This document shows positions 47,214 to 59,279 of a DNA stretch of 64,000 nucleotides, in pieces. Position 1 is the first letter of the stretch. Every line of letters begins with the position of its first letter. Position numbers and translations under genes: made by a program. The stretch comes from Polynucleobacter cosmopolitanus (lineage in GTDB: Bacteria; Pseudomonadota; Gammaproteobacteria; Burkholderiales; Burkholderiaceae): positions 372,001 through 436,000 of the forward strand of contig NZ_NJGG01000002.1 in NCBI RefSeq assembly GCF_002224225.1, written 5' to 3'. Under the pieces are notes generated by a model. It was given only the letters and a program-made list of their open reading frames with translations, did not search any database and had not been told where the DNA came from.

Positions 47214-48110
47214 TTGAATATCAACAAGGATTTACAACGGTTTAAAAACCGCCAAGACGCCATGATTGACCCATCATCAAAAAAAGATGTTTCTGCACAA
47301 AAACATGAGATCAGACCGACTCAATCTATTGAACTTCTTAAAGAATTGCACATCCTCACCCGTGATGGCAAGCTCAATCAAGATACCCGCAGAAAACTAA
47401 AGCAGGTATATCACTTGGTTCAATTCATTGAACCCTTGCTCCAAGAGGTCTTGAACCGAAAAGATCACTTGAGCATTGTTGATCACGGTGCTGGTAAGTC
47501 CTACCTGGGTTTTATTCTGAATGATCTCTTTTGCAAGTTACAAGAGAAACCATCAACGATCTACGGTATTGAAGTTCGTGAAGAATTGGTCAAGAAATCT
47601 CAAGACTTGGCCAGTCGCTTGAACTTCTCAAACATGCAGTTTCTGCACTTAAGCGCTGAAGAATCCCTGGACTCAGCACTTCTTCCTGATGAAATTGATG
47701 TGGTCACAGCTCTGCATGCCTGCAATACAGCCACTGATGATGCCATTCGCTTCGCCTTTGCCAAGAAGGCCAAGCACGTTGTCTTGGTACCCTGTTGCCA
47801 GGCTGAACTGGCAGCAGCCTTGAGAAAGACCAAAGCTCAATCGCTTAAAAATGAATTATCAGAAATGTGGCGCCACCCGATTCATACCCGTGAATTCGGC
47901 AGTCACATCACCAATGTTTTGCGCTGCCTGCAATTAGAGTCTCATGGCTATGATGTGACAGTAACTGAATTGGTGGGATGGGAACATTCCATGAAAAATG
48001 AGCTGATCATTGCCACTCAAAAGAACCTAGCTGGCCAAAAAGCCCAAGAAAGAAAGACAAAATTACTGGCTGAAATAGGCTTGAGCAGCCTTGAGGAGCG
48101 CTTTGCTTAG
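47214..48110 (+). CDS. SAM-dependent methyltransferase-like protein
   Basis: About 298 residues. The Rossmann-like core contains LSIVDHGAGKSYLGFILNDLF (motif I, near residue 87), YGIEVREELV, and VVTALHACNTATDDAIRFAFAKKAKHVVLVPCCQAEL, a pattern seen in the METTL25/GSTCD-like methyltransferase family. The substrate is unknown. The start is uncertain: the frame opens at a TTG (47214), and an ATG lies at 47262; neither has a clear Shine-Dalgarno. Divergent from prfC. Confidence 0.75.
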   Translation: MNINKDLQRFKNRQDAMIDPSSKKDVSAQKHEIRPTQSIELLKELHILTRDGKLNQDTRRKLKQVYHLVQFIEPLLQEVLNRKDHLSIVDHGAGKSYLGFILNDLFCKLQEKPSTIYGIEVREELVKKSQDLASRLNFSNMQFLHLSAEESLDSALLPDEIDVVTALHACNTATDDAIRFAFAKKAKHVVLVPCCQAELAAALRKTKAQSLKNELSEMWRHPIHTREFGSHITNVLRCLQLESHGYDVTVTELVGWEHSMKNELIIATQKNLAGQKAQERKTKLLAEIGLSSLEERFA

Positions 48111-48174
48111 GGAGCCTTTAGTTCTATAAAGTGTGTGATTCTAAATTTCTTATAATTCTTGATGTTCGAGAAAT

Positions 48175-48203
48175 AAAAAAGGCTGCCAAGGCAGCCTTTT
48201 TTA
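48175..48203. terminator. Bidirectional terminator after methyltransferase and hupB
   Basis: AAAAAAGGCTGCC AA GGCAGCCTTTTTTAA: a 7-bp GC-rich stem with A and T runs on both sides, between the methyltransferase stop and the hupB stop. Same core as the terminator at 39831. Confidence 0.9.
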
Positions 48204-48218
48204 ATCTCAAAAGAGAAA

Positions 48219-48500
48219 TTACTTGCGCTTGTTTACAGCGTCTTTGAAAGCTTTACCAGCAGTGAACTTTACAGTCTTAGCAGCTGCAATCTTGATTGCT
48301 TCGCCAGTCTTTGGGTTACGGCCTACACGTGCAGCACGCTTACCTGAACCGAATGTACCAAAACCGATCAATTGAACCTTGTCACCTTTAGTAACAGCTT
48401 TGATGATTGTGTCGATTGATGTGTTCAAAACACGCTCAGCAGATGCTTTAGAAATATCTGCGTCTTTTGCAATTTTTTCTACTAATTCAGCTTTATTCAT
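48219..48500 (-). CDS. hupB: DNA-binding protein HU
   Basis: Nucleoid protein of 93 residues. It begins [29 protein letters not shown] and contains [29 protein letters not shown], the DNA-binding beta-arm signature with Pro. Normal HU length. The 210-base gap upstream to serS is AT-rich, with several A/T runs that probably hold its promoter, though no single -10/-35 pair stands out. Confidence 0.95.
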   Translation of the reverse strand: MNKAELVEKIAKDADISKASAERVLNTSIDTIIKAVTKGDKVQLIGFGTFGSGKRAARVGRNPKTGEAIKIAAAKTVKFTAGKAFKDAVNKRK

Positions 48501-48710
48501 TTTTAACCTTTCAACTTAGAAACTGGGAGTATGTACATTCAGTTATATTTTTTTAATTAAAAACTTATTCCTGATGCACTGACGACATTAAATCACATAA
48601 TCCTTGTGGGAGCTAGTATTTATAACCTTCTTTAGGGTTTCACCTATGTTTTATAGTGGTTGCAGCCTTATACCAGATTTATTCCCAATAAATTAAAGGC
48701 TTGCACCTTT

Positions 48711-50039
<1,329 letters not shown>

Positions 50040-50078
50040 TTATATTTACTGCTCTGTTCTTGGTGCTTAGTTTGGTTC

Positions 50079-50102
50079 TTCTTTGGGTACTTCTTTGGGT
50101 AC
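50079..50102. repeat. Perfect tandem 12-bp repeat
   Basis: Two adjacent exact copies of TTCTTTGGGTAC in the 88-base gap between lolA and serS. Probably a replication-slippage duplication; a possible strain marker. Confidence 0.6.
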
Positions 50103-50109
50103 TTATTTT

Positions 50110-50787
50110 TTACTGAACATTTAGAACATCTGCGCCAGCAGGCGGTGAAAATTTAAATGTATTTGGCGACAAATTAATGTTTGTACGAATTTTACTCAGA
50201 TTAATCAGAACAATCGTACCAAAGTTGTCATGCAACTCTAAGCCAGCCGGCAGACCATTGGACATACCAACACCAATTCGACTGTAAGGCATGTCTCCTG
50301 AACCACTCGTGGCTTTGGGCTTTAACTCTACCCAAAACATACCGCCCTTTTCGCCGCCAGGCATCAAGTCAAAATATTCTTCTGCCATGGCCCCGCCAAA
50401 GAGTATGGCCGCAGGACTAGCGCTCAACCCTTTGCTCGCAGGTCGCACAGTCAACTGATTCAAATCTTTATCCCAGAGCAATAGTTTCTGACCATCGGCA
50501 ATGACTTTTTGCTCAAAAGGCTTAGTGGTCTCCCAGACAAACTTACCCGGTCTTTGAAAAACAAAACGACCTTGGCTTTTACGCAAAACTTTGGGTTGAG
50601 ACTCTCCCTGTTTGGCAGCCCTGATCTGTTGCTGAGCGAACTCACCTTCAGCATTATTAACAGTTGAAATAAATTGTTTGAATTGCTTAATACCCTCATC
50701 CGCGAACACAGTTGGCGAAATCAAACATGCAAAGCCAAAGAAGGCTAAAAAAGCAAACTGTTTAAAGTGGATCAAACCAATCTTCAT
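50110..50787 (-). CDS. lolA: Outer membrane lipoprotein carrier protein LolA
   Basis: Periplasmic chaperone that carries lipoproteins from LolCDE to the outer membrane. The 225-residue precursor has a signal peptide (FAFLAFFGFACLISPTVFA, cleavage after VFA near residue 29). The mature part shows ARQ-type family features: GRFVFQRPGKFVWETTKPFEQKVIADGQKLLLWDKDLNQLTV. It follows ftsK by 34 bases, a common proteobacterial order (ftsK-lolA). Confidence 0.93.
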   Translation of the reverse strand: MKIGLIHFKQFAFLAFFGFACLISPTVFADEGIKQFKQFISTVNNAEGEFAQQQIRAAKQGESQPKVLRKSQGRFVFQRPGKFVWETTKPFEQKVIADGQKLLLWDKDLNQLTVRPASKGLSASPAAILFGGAMAEEYFDLMPGGEKGGMFWVELKPKATSGSGDMPYSRIGVGMSNGLPAGLELHDNFGTIVLINLSKIRTNINLSPNTFKFSPPAGADVLNVQ

Positions 50788-50821
50788 CTTAGATATTCAA
50801 TGAGGTTTAACTTGCTTTGAC

Positions 50822-53128
50822 TTAATTGTCGCTTGGCGCACGAACCAAGATGTCTCGATTACCATTGCTGCCCATTTTGGAAACAAGCCCTGCACGCTCC
50901 ATGTCTTCGAGCAATCTGGCTGCGCGGTTGTAACCAATGCGCAAATGACGCTGCACCAAAGAAATAGAGGCTCGCTTGTTTTCTAGGATGATGGCTACTG
51001 CCTGATCGTAAAGAGGGTCCGCCTCTCCGCTGGCAGATGCTTCACCAGAACCAGAATCCATTTCGGATTGAGGCTCTAAGATTGAATCAATGTAATTAGA
51101 TTCGCCATTTTTCTCTTTTAGCCAAGTCACCACGCGATGCACTTCATCATCGGTCACAAAAGCACCGTGAACGCGGATTGGTAAACCTGTGCCAGGTGCC
51201 ATGTACAACATATCACCCATGCCCAATAAACTTTCAGCGCCCTGCTGGTCAAGAATGGTGCGGCTGTCAATGCGGCTGCTGACTTGGAATGAGATGCGCG
51301 TTGGCACGTTGGCCTTGATCAAACCAGTGATCACATCCACGCTTGGACGCTGTGTGGCCAAGACCAAATGAATACCTGCCGCACGAGCTTTTTGCGCGAT
51401 ACGAGCAATCAACTCTTCAATCTTCTTACCAACCACCATCATCAAGTCGGCCAACTCATCGATCACGATCACAATGACTGGTGCTTTGTGCAAAGGCTCA
51501 GGATCATCCGGAGTCAAACTGAATGGGTTGTAAAGGTATTCACCTTTTTCTTCAGCATCAGCGATTTTTTTATTAAAGCCAGCCAAATTTCGAACACCAA
51601 ATTTACTCATCAACTTGTATCGGCGATCCATTTCGATCACAGCCCAATTGAGCGCGTTATAGGCTTGCTTCATGTCTGTGACTACTGGACACAATAAATG
51701 AGGGATGCCCTCATAAACTGCCATCTCAAGCATCTTTGGATCAATCATGATCAAACGAACTTCATCTGCTTTTGCTTTGTATAGCAAAGACAGAATCATC
51801 GAATTGATACCCACAGATTTACCAGAACCGGTGGTACCAGCAACCAAGCAATGTGGCATCTTTGCCAAATCAGCAATCACTGGAGCGCCGCCAATGTCTT
51901 TACCCAAAGACAAGGTCAGGAGCGAGGCACTGTCGTTATAAACGCGAGAGCTCAGAATTTCAGTGAGGTGCACTGCTTGGCGATTAGGATTCGGTAACTC
52001 CAAGCCCATGCAAGTTTTACCTGGGATCGTTTCAACCACACGAACACTCAACACACCCAAAGCGCGCGATAAATCTTTTTGCAGATTAACAATCTGACTA
52101 CCCTTAACGCCCATCGCAGGCTCGATCTCGTAACGAGTGACCACTGGACCAGGGTGAGCTGAAATGACTTTGACTTCGATGTTGAATTCTTTTAGCTTGC
52201 GCTCAATCAAGCGTGATGTGAACTCAAGCGTATCGGCAGAGATGGTTTCTTTGACTGGTGGAACAGGATCCAACAATGACAGCGGTGGTAATTCAGAATC
52301 AGTGATTTCAGCAAACAAGGGTTGTTGCTTTTCACGCTCAACTCTTTCGCTCTTGACCACACTCAATGGCGCCCTATAAATAGGCACAGGAGGCAGCTCT
52401 TCAATTTTCACGCGCTCTTCTTCAACGATCTCTTCGCGCACCTCAGCAGCTTGCTCTCCAATGCGGCGATCTTCTTCAGACTCGCGACGCTCGCGAATGC
52501 GTCTCCATGAAACTTCCAAAAATCTGCCCACTTGCTCGGCGAGAGTCAACCAAGAAAATCTTAAGAACAATGAAACGCCAATCGCAAGAATCACCAAAAG
52601 AACCAAAGTGGCGCCCGTGAAACCAATCGCCATCTGCAAAGGATCGCCCAAGAGTTCACCCAACACACCACCCGGTGGCCTTGGCAAATCCATGGTCATG
52701 CTGTGCATACGGATTGATTCAAGCGCCATGCTTGAAATCATCGTCAAGCCAAAGCCTAAGAATCTTGGTAAGAATGGTTCAGGCTCTAACTGCTGGCCAG
52801 GTAATTTGGCGGCAGTTAACTCTTGCCAACCGCGAATCGCACGTCTGAGCAACAAAATGACCCACCAGTAGGCTGATGCGCCAAAAACGTAAAACAAGAT
52901 ATCTGCTAACCATGCACCTAAACGACCGCCAATATTCGCAATGTTGGCAACCTGGTTGGCGTGCGACCAAGCTGGATCACTTTTACTGTAACTGGCCAAT
53001 ACTGCAAATAAGGCCAAAGTCAGGGCCATGAAGGCAATCCATTTGACCTCACGCACAAGGCGGGTCAAACGGGTTTCAGGCCCGCTATTAGCTGGAGGTG
53101 GGTTTTGAGAGGATGCAATTCTAGCCAT
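50822..53128 (-). CDS. ftsK: DNA translocase FtsK
   Basis: Septal DNA pump that resolves chromosome dimers. Four N-terminal helices (about residues 30-190) are followed by a charged linker and the motor: Walker [18 protein letters not shown], Walker [18 protein letters not shown], and [24 protein letters not shown]. The C-terminal gamma winged helix ([18 protein letters not shown]) reads KOPS and contacts XerD. The ATG at 53128 follows CGGGAGAAC; an earlier start at 53158 is possible. At about 768 residues it is much shorter than E. coli FtsK because the linker is short. Confidence 0.95.
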   Translation of the reverse strand: MARIASSQNPPPANSGPETRLTRLVREVKWIAFMALTLALFAVLASYSKSDPAWSHANQVANIANIGGRLGAWLADILFYVFGASAYWWVILLLRRAIRGWQELTAAKLPGQQLEPEPFLPRFLGFGLTMISSMALESIRMHSMTMDLPRPPGGVLGELLGDPLQMAIGFTGATLVLLVILAIGVSLFLRFSWLTLAEQVGRFLEVSWRRIRERRESEEDRRIGEQAAEVREEIVEEERVKIEELPPVPIYRAPLSVVKSERVEREKQQPLFAEITDSELPPLSLLDPVPPVKETISADTLEFTSRLIERKLKEFNIEVKVISAHPGPVVTRYEIEPAMGVKGSQIVNLQKDLSRALGVLSVRVVETIPGKTCMGLELPNPNRQAVHLTEILSSRVYNDSASLLTLSLGKDIGGAPVIADLAKMPHCLVAGTTGSGKSVGINSMILSLLYKAKADEVRLIMIDPKMLEMAVYEGIPHLLCPVVTDMKQAYNALNWAVIEMDRRYKLMSKFGVRNLAGFNKKIADAEEKGEYLYNPFSLTPDDPEPLHKAPVIVIVIDELADLMMVVGKKIEELIARIAQKARAAGIHLVLATQRPSVDVITGLIKANVPTRISFQVSSRIDSRTILDQQGAESLLGMGDMLYMAPGTGLPIRVHGAFVTDDEVHRVVTWLKEKNGESNYIDSILEPQSEMDSGSGEASASGEADPLYDQAVAIILENKRASISLVQRHLRIGYNRAARLLEDMERAGLVSKMGSNGNRDILVRAPSDN

Positions 53129-53176
53129 GTTCTCCCGATTGTAATCAACAAGAAACAATCAAAGTCTTATAATTGA

Positions 53177-54133
<957 letters not shown>

Positions 54134-54172
54134 ATAACAAAGAAATAAAAAAGCTAAAAGGCAATACCAAAA

Positions 54173-54201
54173 AATAAAGCCCAGAATTTCTGGGCTTTAT
54201 T
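54173..54201. terminator. Bidirectional terminator between trxB and glnB
   Basis: AATAAAGCCCAGA / TCTGGGCTTTATT, 13-bp inverted repeat with a 3-base loop, followed by a T-rich run on each strand. It lies 39 bases after the trxB stop and 35 bases beyond the glnB stop. Confidence 0.9.
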
Positions 54202-54236
54202 TATTTTAAGAAGGTATCTCAGTGAAGAGATTTTGC

Positions 54237-54584
<348 letters not shown>

Positions 54585-54630
54585 CTAATAAATTTGATGA
54601 TACCTAAATTTCTTTCAAGATAACAAAATA

Positions 54631-56268
54631 TCAAGCTCGGAACTTATTGGTGATGGGGTAACGCCAATCCCGACCAAAAGCTCTTTGAGTGATCCTCACA
54701 CCAATCGGCGCTTGGCGACGTTTGTATTCATTGATCTTGATTAAACGGGTGACCTTTTCCACATCTTCGGGTTTGAAGCCACGATCGATGATGGATTGAA
54801 TTGATTCGTCTTGTTCCATATACAGCGCAAGAATAGCGTCCAATACTTCGTATTCCGGCAAGCTGTCCTGATCTTTCTGATCCGGTCTTAATTCAGCCGA
54901 AGGGGCTCTGGTCAAAATACGCTCAGGAATCACCGCTTTAATGCCATTTCGGTATTGGCAAAGACGGTAAACCAAGGTCTTGGCAACGTCCTTGATCACA
55001 GCAAAGCCGCCGGCCATGTCACCATACAGGGTGCAATAACCCACAGCCATTTCACTCTTATTACCAGTGGTCAAAACAATGCGACCCGACTTGTTCGACA
55101 GAGCCATCAGCAAAGTGCCACGCACCCGCGCCTGAATATTTTCTTCGGTCGCATCAATCGGCAAACCTTCAAACTCAGAGGCCAATGAAGCATCAAAAGC
55201 ATCTACCATTGGTGCAATGTTGATTTCATCGTATTGCACCCCCAAGTTATCAGCCATTTGCTTGGCATCAATCCAAGAAATGTCAGCGGTATAACGAGAC
55301 GGCATCATCACCGCACGAACCTTATCGGCGCCCAGCGCATCAACCGCAATCGCCAAGACCAAGGCTGAATCAACACCACCTGACAAACCAATGATGGCGC
55401 CCGGAAATCCGTTTTTACTCAAGTAATCTTTTACGCCCAACACCAAGGCGTCATAGACTTGCGCTTCAATTGAGGTTGCAGGGCTGATGGTGTTTTTCAC
55501 CAAGTCATTGATGGCAGCGTCTCGATTAAATTCAATGAATGCCAAGCACTCTTTGAAGTGCGGCAGACTCAAAGTAACTTCACCTGACTTACTCAAGGCA
55601 AAAGAAGCACCATCAAACACCAATTCATCTTGTCCACCAACGGCATTCAAATAAACCAACGATAAACATGTTTCTAAAACAATCGACTTGATCACTTGTT
55701 GCCGAAGTTCTTGTTTTTCTAAGTGGTAAGGTGATGCGTTCGACACGATCAAGAGCTCAGCGCCTGCGTGCTTGGCTTGGGCTGCTGGGCCACTGTGCCA
55801 TGCGTCTTCACAAATGAGAATACCTACTTTTGTGCCATCAATATCAATCACACAAGCGTCGTTGCCTGGCTCAAAATACCTCACCTCATCAAAGACTTCA
55901 TGATTCGGTAATTTTTGTTTGGCATAAGAGGCAATCACTTTGCCGCCAAACAACATACTGGCCATGTTTTGCAAACCAGTGGATGTTCTTTGTGGGTGAC
56001 CCACTAAAACTCTCAAATTTGGATAGATGGCCAAAGCCCCTGCCAATTGATTCAATTGCTGATCAACGGCTTGGATGAAGGCGTCTCTTAACAGTAAATC
56101 TTCAGGCGGATAACCCGTGAGAGATAACTCGGGTGTTACCAGTAATTTGGCGTCCTTGGCAGCAGCGTTTTTTGCTGCATCAAGGATCAACTGCGCGTTC
56201 TTGGCTAAATCACCAAGAACGGGGTTTGACTGAGAGAGGGCAATAAAAAACGGAGGCATGAGAAACAT
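54631..56268 (-). CDS. nadE: Glutamine-dependent NAD+ synthetase
   Basis: Two-domain enzyme that amidates nicotinate adenine dinucleotide using glutamine. Residues 1 to about 265 are a nitrilase-type amidase (TPELSLTGYPPEDLLLRDAF; catalytic Cys in ILICEDAWHSG). The rest is the NAD synthase with P-loop IIGLSGGVDSALVLAIA and TTGNKSEMAVGYCTLYGDMAGGFAVIKD. Length 545 is normal. An alternative start three codons later (56259) is possible. It is probably cotranscribed with glnB. Confidence 0.95.
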   Translation of the reverse strand: MFLMPPFFIALSQSNPVLGDLAKNAQLILDAAKNAAAKDAKLLVTPELSLTGYPPEDLLLRDAFIQAVDQQLNQLAGALAIYPNLRVLVGHPQRTSTGLQNMASMLFGGKVIASYAKQKLPNHEVFDEVRYFEPGNDACVIDIDGTKVGILICEDAWHSGPAAQAKHAGAELLIVSNASPYHLEKQELRQQVIKSIVLETCLSLVYLNAVGGQDELVFDGASFALSKSGEVTLSLPHFKECLAFIEFNRDAAINDLVKNTISPATSIEAQVYDALVLGVKDYLSKNGFPGAIIGLSGGVDSALVLAIAVDALGADKVRAVMMPSRYTADISWIDAKQMADNLGVQYDEINIAPMVDAFDASLASEFEGLPIDATEENIQARVRGTLLMALSNKSGRIVLTTGNKSEMAVGYCTLYGDMAGGFAVIKDVAKTLVYRLCQYRNGIKAVIPERILTRAPSAELRPDQKDQDSLPEYEVLDAILALYMEQDESIQSIIDRGFKPEDVEKVTRLIKINEYKRRQAPIGVRITQRAFGRDWRYPITNKFRA

Positions 56269-56303
56269 TATCCCATTGCCTCCGCTTGGCGTCAGAAGAC
56301 TGC

Positions 56304-56837
56304 TTATTTGGTCTTGTTATAACGCTCTACGCTGCTCATGATTTCTTTCTTGGCAGCATCAATACCTTCCCAACCCTTCACTTTCACCCACTTACCTTTT
56401 TCAAGGTCTTTGTAGTGCTCAAAGAAGTGCTGAATCTGTTGAGTGACCAATGGGTTCAAATCTTCCATTTTTTGGATATCAGCGTACATTGGAAGGATCT
56501 TTTCAGTTGGTACAGCCAATAACTTGGCATCGCCACCTGATTCATCATCCATGTGCAACACGCCCAAAGCGCGGCAAGTGATCACAACACCTGGTGGAAT
56601 TGGGAATGGTGTCAACACCAACACGTCCGCAGGATCTCCGTCTTCTGACAATGTTTGTGGGATATAGCCATAGTTGCATGGGTAATGCATGGCTGTGCCC
56701 ATGAAACGATCCACAAATACCGCGCCAGACTCCTTGTCCACTTCATACTTCACTGGGTCTGAATTCATCGGAATTTCAATGATGACATTGAACTGATCTG
56801 GGATCTTTGATCCTGGTTGAACGTTGTTTAAGCTCAT
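56304..56837 (-). CDS. ppa: Inorganic pyrophosphatase
   Basis: Soluble family I pyrophosphatase. The 177-residue protein from the ATG at 56837 begins [23 protein letters not shown], with the active-site acidic signature [15 protein letters not shown] and further metal ligands in [21 protein letters not shown] lies five bases before this ATG; the open frame begins five codons earlier without such a site. Length matches the E. coli enzyme (176). Confidence 0.95.
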   Translation of the reverse strand: MSLNNVQPGSKIPDQFNVIIEIPMNSDPVKYEVDKESGAVFVDRFMGTAMHYPCNYGYIPQTLSEDGDPADVLVLTPFPIPPGVVITCRALGVLHMDDESGGDAKLLAVPTEKILPMYADIQKMEDLNPLVTQQIQHFFEHYKDLEKGKWVKVKGWEGIDAAKKEIMSSVERYNKTK

Positions 56838-56983
56838 GTTTTCTCCATACAATACATTTAGTTGGGACGAATCTTAGCAAAGCAAACCATCACTAACCTG
56901 ACGGCTCATTTATGCAGTGCAGCAATAAAAGCGAAAGTATGGCATAATCTTAGCTGTAGTATGAAACATCGCCCCCAGCCAGA

Positions 56984-57078
56984 GTTCTGAATCAGAGAAC
57001 ATCATGCCTTTTTGTTTGTCTGTTGGTCGATGCCTTAATTGACCAAACCACAGAAAGGACATCCCTCTTTAGGGATGT
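56984..57078 (+). promoter_or_regulatory. Structured leader of the DEAD-box helicase gene
   Basis: Three successive hairpins: GTTCT / AGAAC (56984-57000), TTGGTC / GACCAA (57023-57046) and ACATCCCT / AGGGATGT (57059-57078, 4-base loop CTTT). The 3' arm of the last contains AGGG, the only Shine-Dalgarno-like sequence before the ATG at 57087, so its formation would hide the ribosome site. A -10-like CATAAT lies at about 56943. Regulation by structure is inference. Confidence 0.5.
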
Positions 57079-57086
57079 GCGCGACT

Positions 57087-58505
57087 ATGACTATTAGTTT
57101 TAAAGAACTGGGCTTAGCCCAACCCCTCCTTCAAGCAACTGAAGCTCTTGGCTATACACAGGCTACCCCTGTACAAGAAAAAGTGATCCCTGCTGCCTTA
57201 ATCGGTGGTGACTGGATGGTGAGTAGCCAAACAGGTAGCGGAAAAACAGCTGCTTTCTTATTACCTCTATTGAATCAATTGCTAGCGGCTAATCCAAACG
57301 GCAAACCTGTTCCAGGTCGTGCTGAGCCACAAGTATTGGTTTTATGCCCAACACGTGAACTTGCACAGCAAGTAACTGCAGACGCCATTAACTTGGTTAA
57401 GTTTGCCCGCGGTATCCGCATTGCAACCATCATGGGTGGTATGCCTTACGGTAAACAAATTTCTCAAATCAAAGGTGCCAACTTAGTGGTTGCCACACCT
57501 GGTCGTTTGTTGGACTTGAGCAACAGCCGTGCGATTCGCTTGGATAAAGTGAAATGCATGATTGTTGACGAAGCAGATCGCATGTTGGATCTTGGCTTCC
57601 AAGACGACATCGAAGCGATTCATCAATTGTGTTCAGACCGTGGTCAAACATTGATGTTCTCTGCAACGTTTGCGCCGCGCATCATGCAATTGGCCACAAG
57701 CCTCATGAACAACCCTGGTCGTATTGAATTGGCCAGCGCTCATGACAAGCATGAAAATATTTCTCAGACATTGCATTGGGCGGACAGCGTTGCTCACAAG
57801 CATAAGTTATTGAGCCACTGGTTATCAGATCCAACGATGGAACAAGCTGTTGTGTTCGCTAGCACCCAAGTAGACAGCGAATCAATTGCTGATTCATTGC
57901 GTGCGGATGGACATGAAGCAACTGCCCTTCACGGTGCAATGCCTCAAGCAGTTCGTAATCGTCGCTTGCAATCATTGCGCAAAGGTCAAACTCGTATCTT
58001 GGTAGCAACTGATGTGGCTGCCCGTGGCATCGACGTTCCAACCATCACGCACGTGATCAACTTTGGCTTACCAATGAAAGCTGAAGATTATGTTCACCGC
58101 ATTGGTCGTACTGGCCGCGCTGGTCGCAGTGGTGTTGCCATCACGTTGGCTGAACATCGCGATCGTTCAAAGATCCGTGCCATTGAACAGTACACACAAC
58201 AGCCTTTACAAGCTGAAGTGATTCCTGGATTAGAGCCACAAGAAAAATCACGCAAGCCATCACACCGTCCAGGTGCTGGTCGCCCAGGTCGATCTTTTGG
58301 TGGCAAAGGCGCAAGCAATGCCTCTAATCGTCAAGGACAAAGTTTTGGTCAAGGTGGTCAAGGTCAAGGCGAAGGTAAGACATTCAAGCAAAATCATTTT
58401 GCAAAGCCAGCCGGTCCTAAGTTTGCTGGTTCAGGCAAGCCTTCTTCAGGTCCTAAGTTTGGCGGCGGCAATAAACCATCAGGTCAAAAGCGCTCATTTG
58501 CGTAA
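57087..58505 (+). CDS. rhlE: DEAD-box ATP-dependent RNA helicase, RhlE-like
   Basis: RNA helicase with all canonical motifs: Q motif (FKELGLAQPLLQATEALGYTQATPVQ), I (SSQTGSGKTAAF), Ia (PTRELAQQ), II (VDEADRMLDLGF), III (SATFAP), V (ATDVAARGID) and VI (HRIGRTGRAGR). After residue about 390 follows a 90-residue Gly/Lys/Gln/Ser-rich tail without predicted order, as in RhlE-type enzymes. The start is taken as MTISFKELGL (57087); an in-frame ATG at 57075 and a TTG at 57039 are alternatives. ubiC begins one base after its stop. Confidence 0.9.
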   Translation: MTISFKELGLAQPLLQATEALGYTQATPVQEKVIPAALIGGDWMVSSQTGSGKTAAFLLPLLNQLLAANPNGKPVPGRAEPQVLVLCPTRELAQQVTADAINLVKFARGIRIATIMGGMPYGKQISQIKGANLVVATPGRLLDLSNSRAIRLDKVKCMIVDEADRMLDLGFQDDIEAIHQLCSDRGQTLMFSATFAPRIMQLATSLMNNPGRIELASAHDKHENISQTLHWADSVAHKHKLLSHWLSDPTMEQAVVFASTQVDSESIADSLRADGHEATALHGAMPQAVRNRRLQSLRKGQTRILVATDVAARGIDVPTITHVINFGLPMKAEDYVHRIGRTGRAGRSGVAITLAEHRDRSKIRAIEQYTQQPLQAEVIPGLEPQEKSRKPSHRPGAGRPGRSFGGKGASNASNRQGQSFGQGGQGQGEGKTFKQNHFAKPAGPKFAGSGKPSSGPKFGGGNKPSGQKRSFA

Positions 58506-59006
58506 ATGAAAAAGCTTCGCCAGTCTTGGTTGAATCTTGATCACACGGTGCTGCATGCGGCACCGTTGATCTGGCAAGACTGGTTAAGCAACCCTCATTC
58601 CCTCACCCAACTCATCGCAGAGAAAACCCAATCAACCGTCACTGTTGAGGTTTTAAGCGATTGCAGGCAAGGCCTGCTAGCAGACGAAGCAGCCCTCTTT
58701 GGGAACTCTATTCATCGCTGTCGTATTCGAGAAGTTTATCTTTGCGTCAATGACGTTCCAGTTGTTTTTGCGCGCAGTGTATTACCCACCAGCAGCTCTA
58801 CAGGCGTCAATCGTGATGTCTTGCAACTCGGTAGCAAACCATTGGGCGAAGTGCTGTTTAAAAAAGGCAAAGCACCGATTCTGTTGCGAGAAATCACTGA
58901 GATACCTGGTTTAGGCTGGGGAAGAAGAAGCCTCTATCAACTCAGAGGCCATCCTATTCTGATCAGTGAATTCTTCTTACCTGAATTACTGGATCAAATG
59001 AAATAA
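58506..59006 (+). CDS. ubiC: Chorismate lyase (chorismate--pyruvate lyase)
   Basis: Splits chorismate to 4-hydroxybenzoate and pyruvate, the first step of ubiquinone synthesis. The 166-residue protein shows WLSNPHSLTQLI, IREVYLCVNDVPVVFARSVLP, LGSKPLGEVLF and the C-terminal RRSLYQLRGHPILISEFFLPEL, the pattern of UbiC. Its ATG directly follows the TAA of the helicase gene (TAAATG). Ubiquinone made here would serve the complex I encoded in the same window. Confidence 0.88.
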   Translation: MKKLRQSWLNLDHTVLHAAPLIWQDWLSNPHSLTQLIAEKTQSTVTVEVLSDCRQGLLADEAALFGNSIHRCRIREVYLCVNDVPVVFARSVLPTSSSTGVNRDVLQLGSKPLGEVLFKKGKAPILLREITEIPGLGWGRRSLYQLRGHPILISEFFLPELLDQMK

Positions 59007-59037
59007 TCAAACAATCAAATAAATAAAAAACAAATAA

Positions 59038-59076
59038 AAAAAGCTGCCAAGGTTTCCCAAGGCAGCTTTTTTAAAA
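59038..59076. terminator. Bidirectional terminator between ubiC and the 44-aa gene
   Basis: AAAAAAAGCTGCC ... GGCAGCTTTTTTAA with AAGG/CCAA-type inner pairing. It lies about 31 bases after the ubiC stop and 11 bases beyond the stop of the small convergent ORF. The GCTGCC core matches the terminators at 39831 and 48175. Confidence 0.88.
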
Positions 59077-59086
59077 CTTGTTTTGA

Positions 59087-59221
59087 TTACAGAACGTAAC
59101 CGATGTGCGCAGCAGCTAGAGCGAACAAAATTGCTAAACATGTAGCAGCAGCCAACATCACGATCAAAGTGATGATTTTTTGGTTGATTTCTTCTTTACT
59201 TTCCTTGTGCCATTCGTTCAT
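59087..59221 (-). CDS. Small membrane protein, 44 residues, unknown function
   Basis: A 45-codon frame below usual length cut-offs, with ATG preceded by GGGAG at seven bases and a TAA followed by a strong terminator, so it is a complete transcription unit of its own. The product has a charged cytoplasmic N-terminus (MNEWHKESKEEINQK, residues 1-15), one strongly hydrophobic helix (about 16-39, rich in Leu/Ile/Ala), and a short IGYVL end. No family was recognised. Single-span small proteins often bind larger membrane complexes or respond to stress; nothing here says which. Confidence 0.7.
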   Translation of the reverse strand: MNEWHKESKEEINQKIITLIVMLAAATCLAILFALAAAHIGYVL

Positions 59222-59279
59222 TTAAAGCTCCCTGATCAAAATATTCGCTATGGACCATATTATCCATGAAAAAGCCCTT

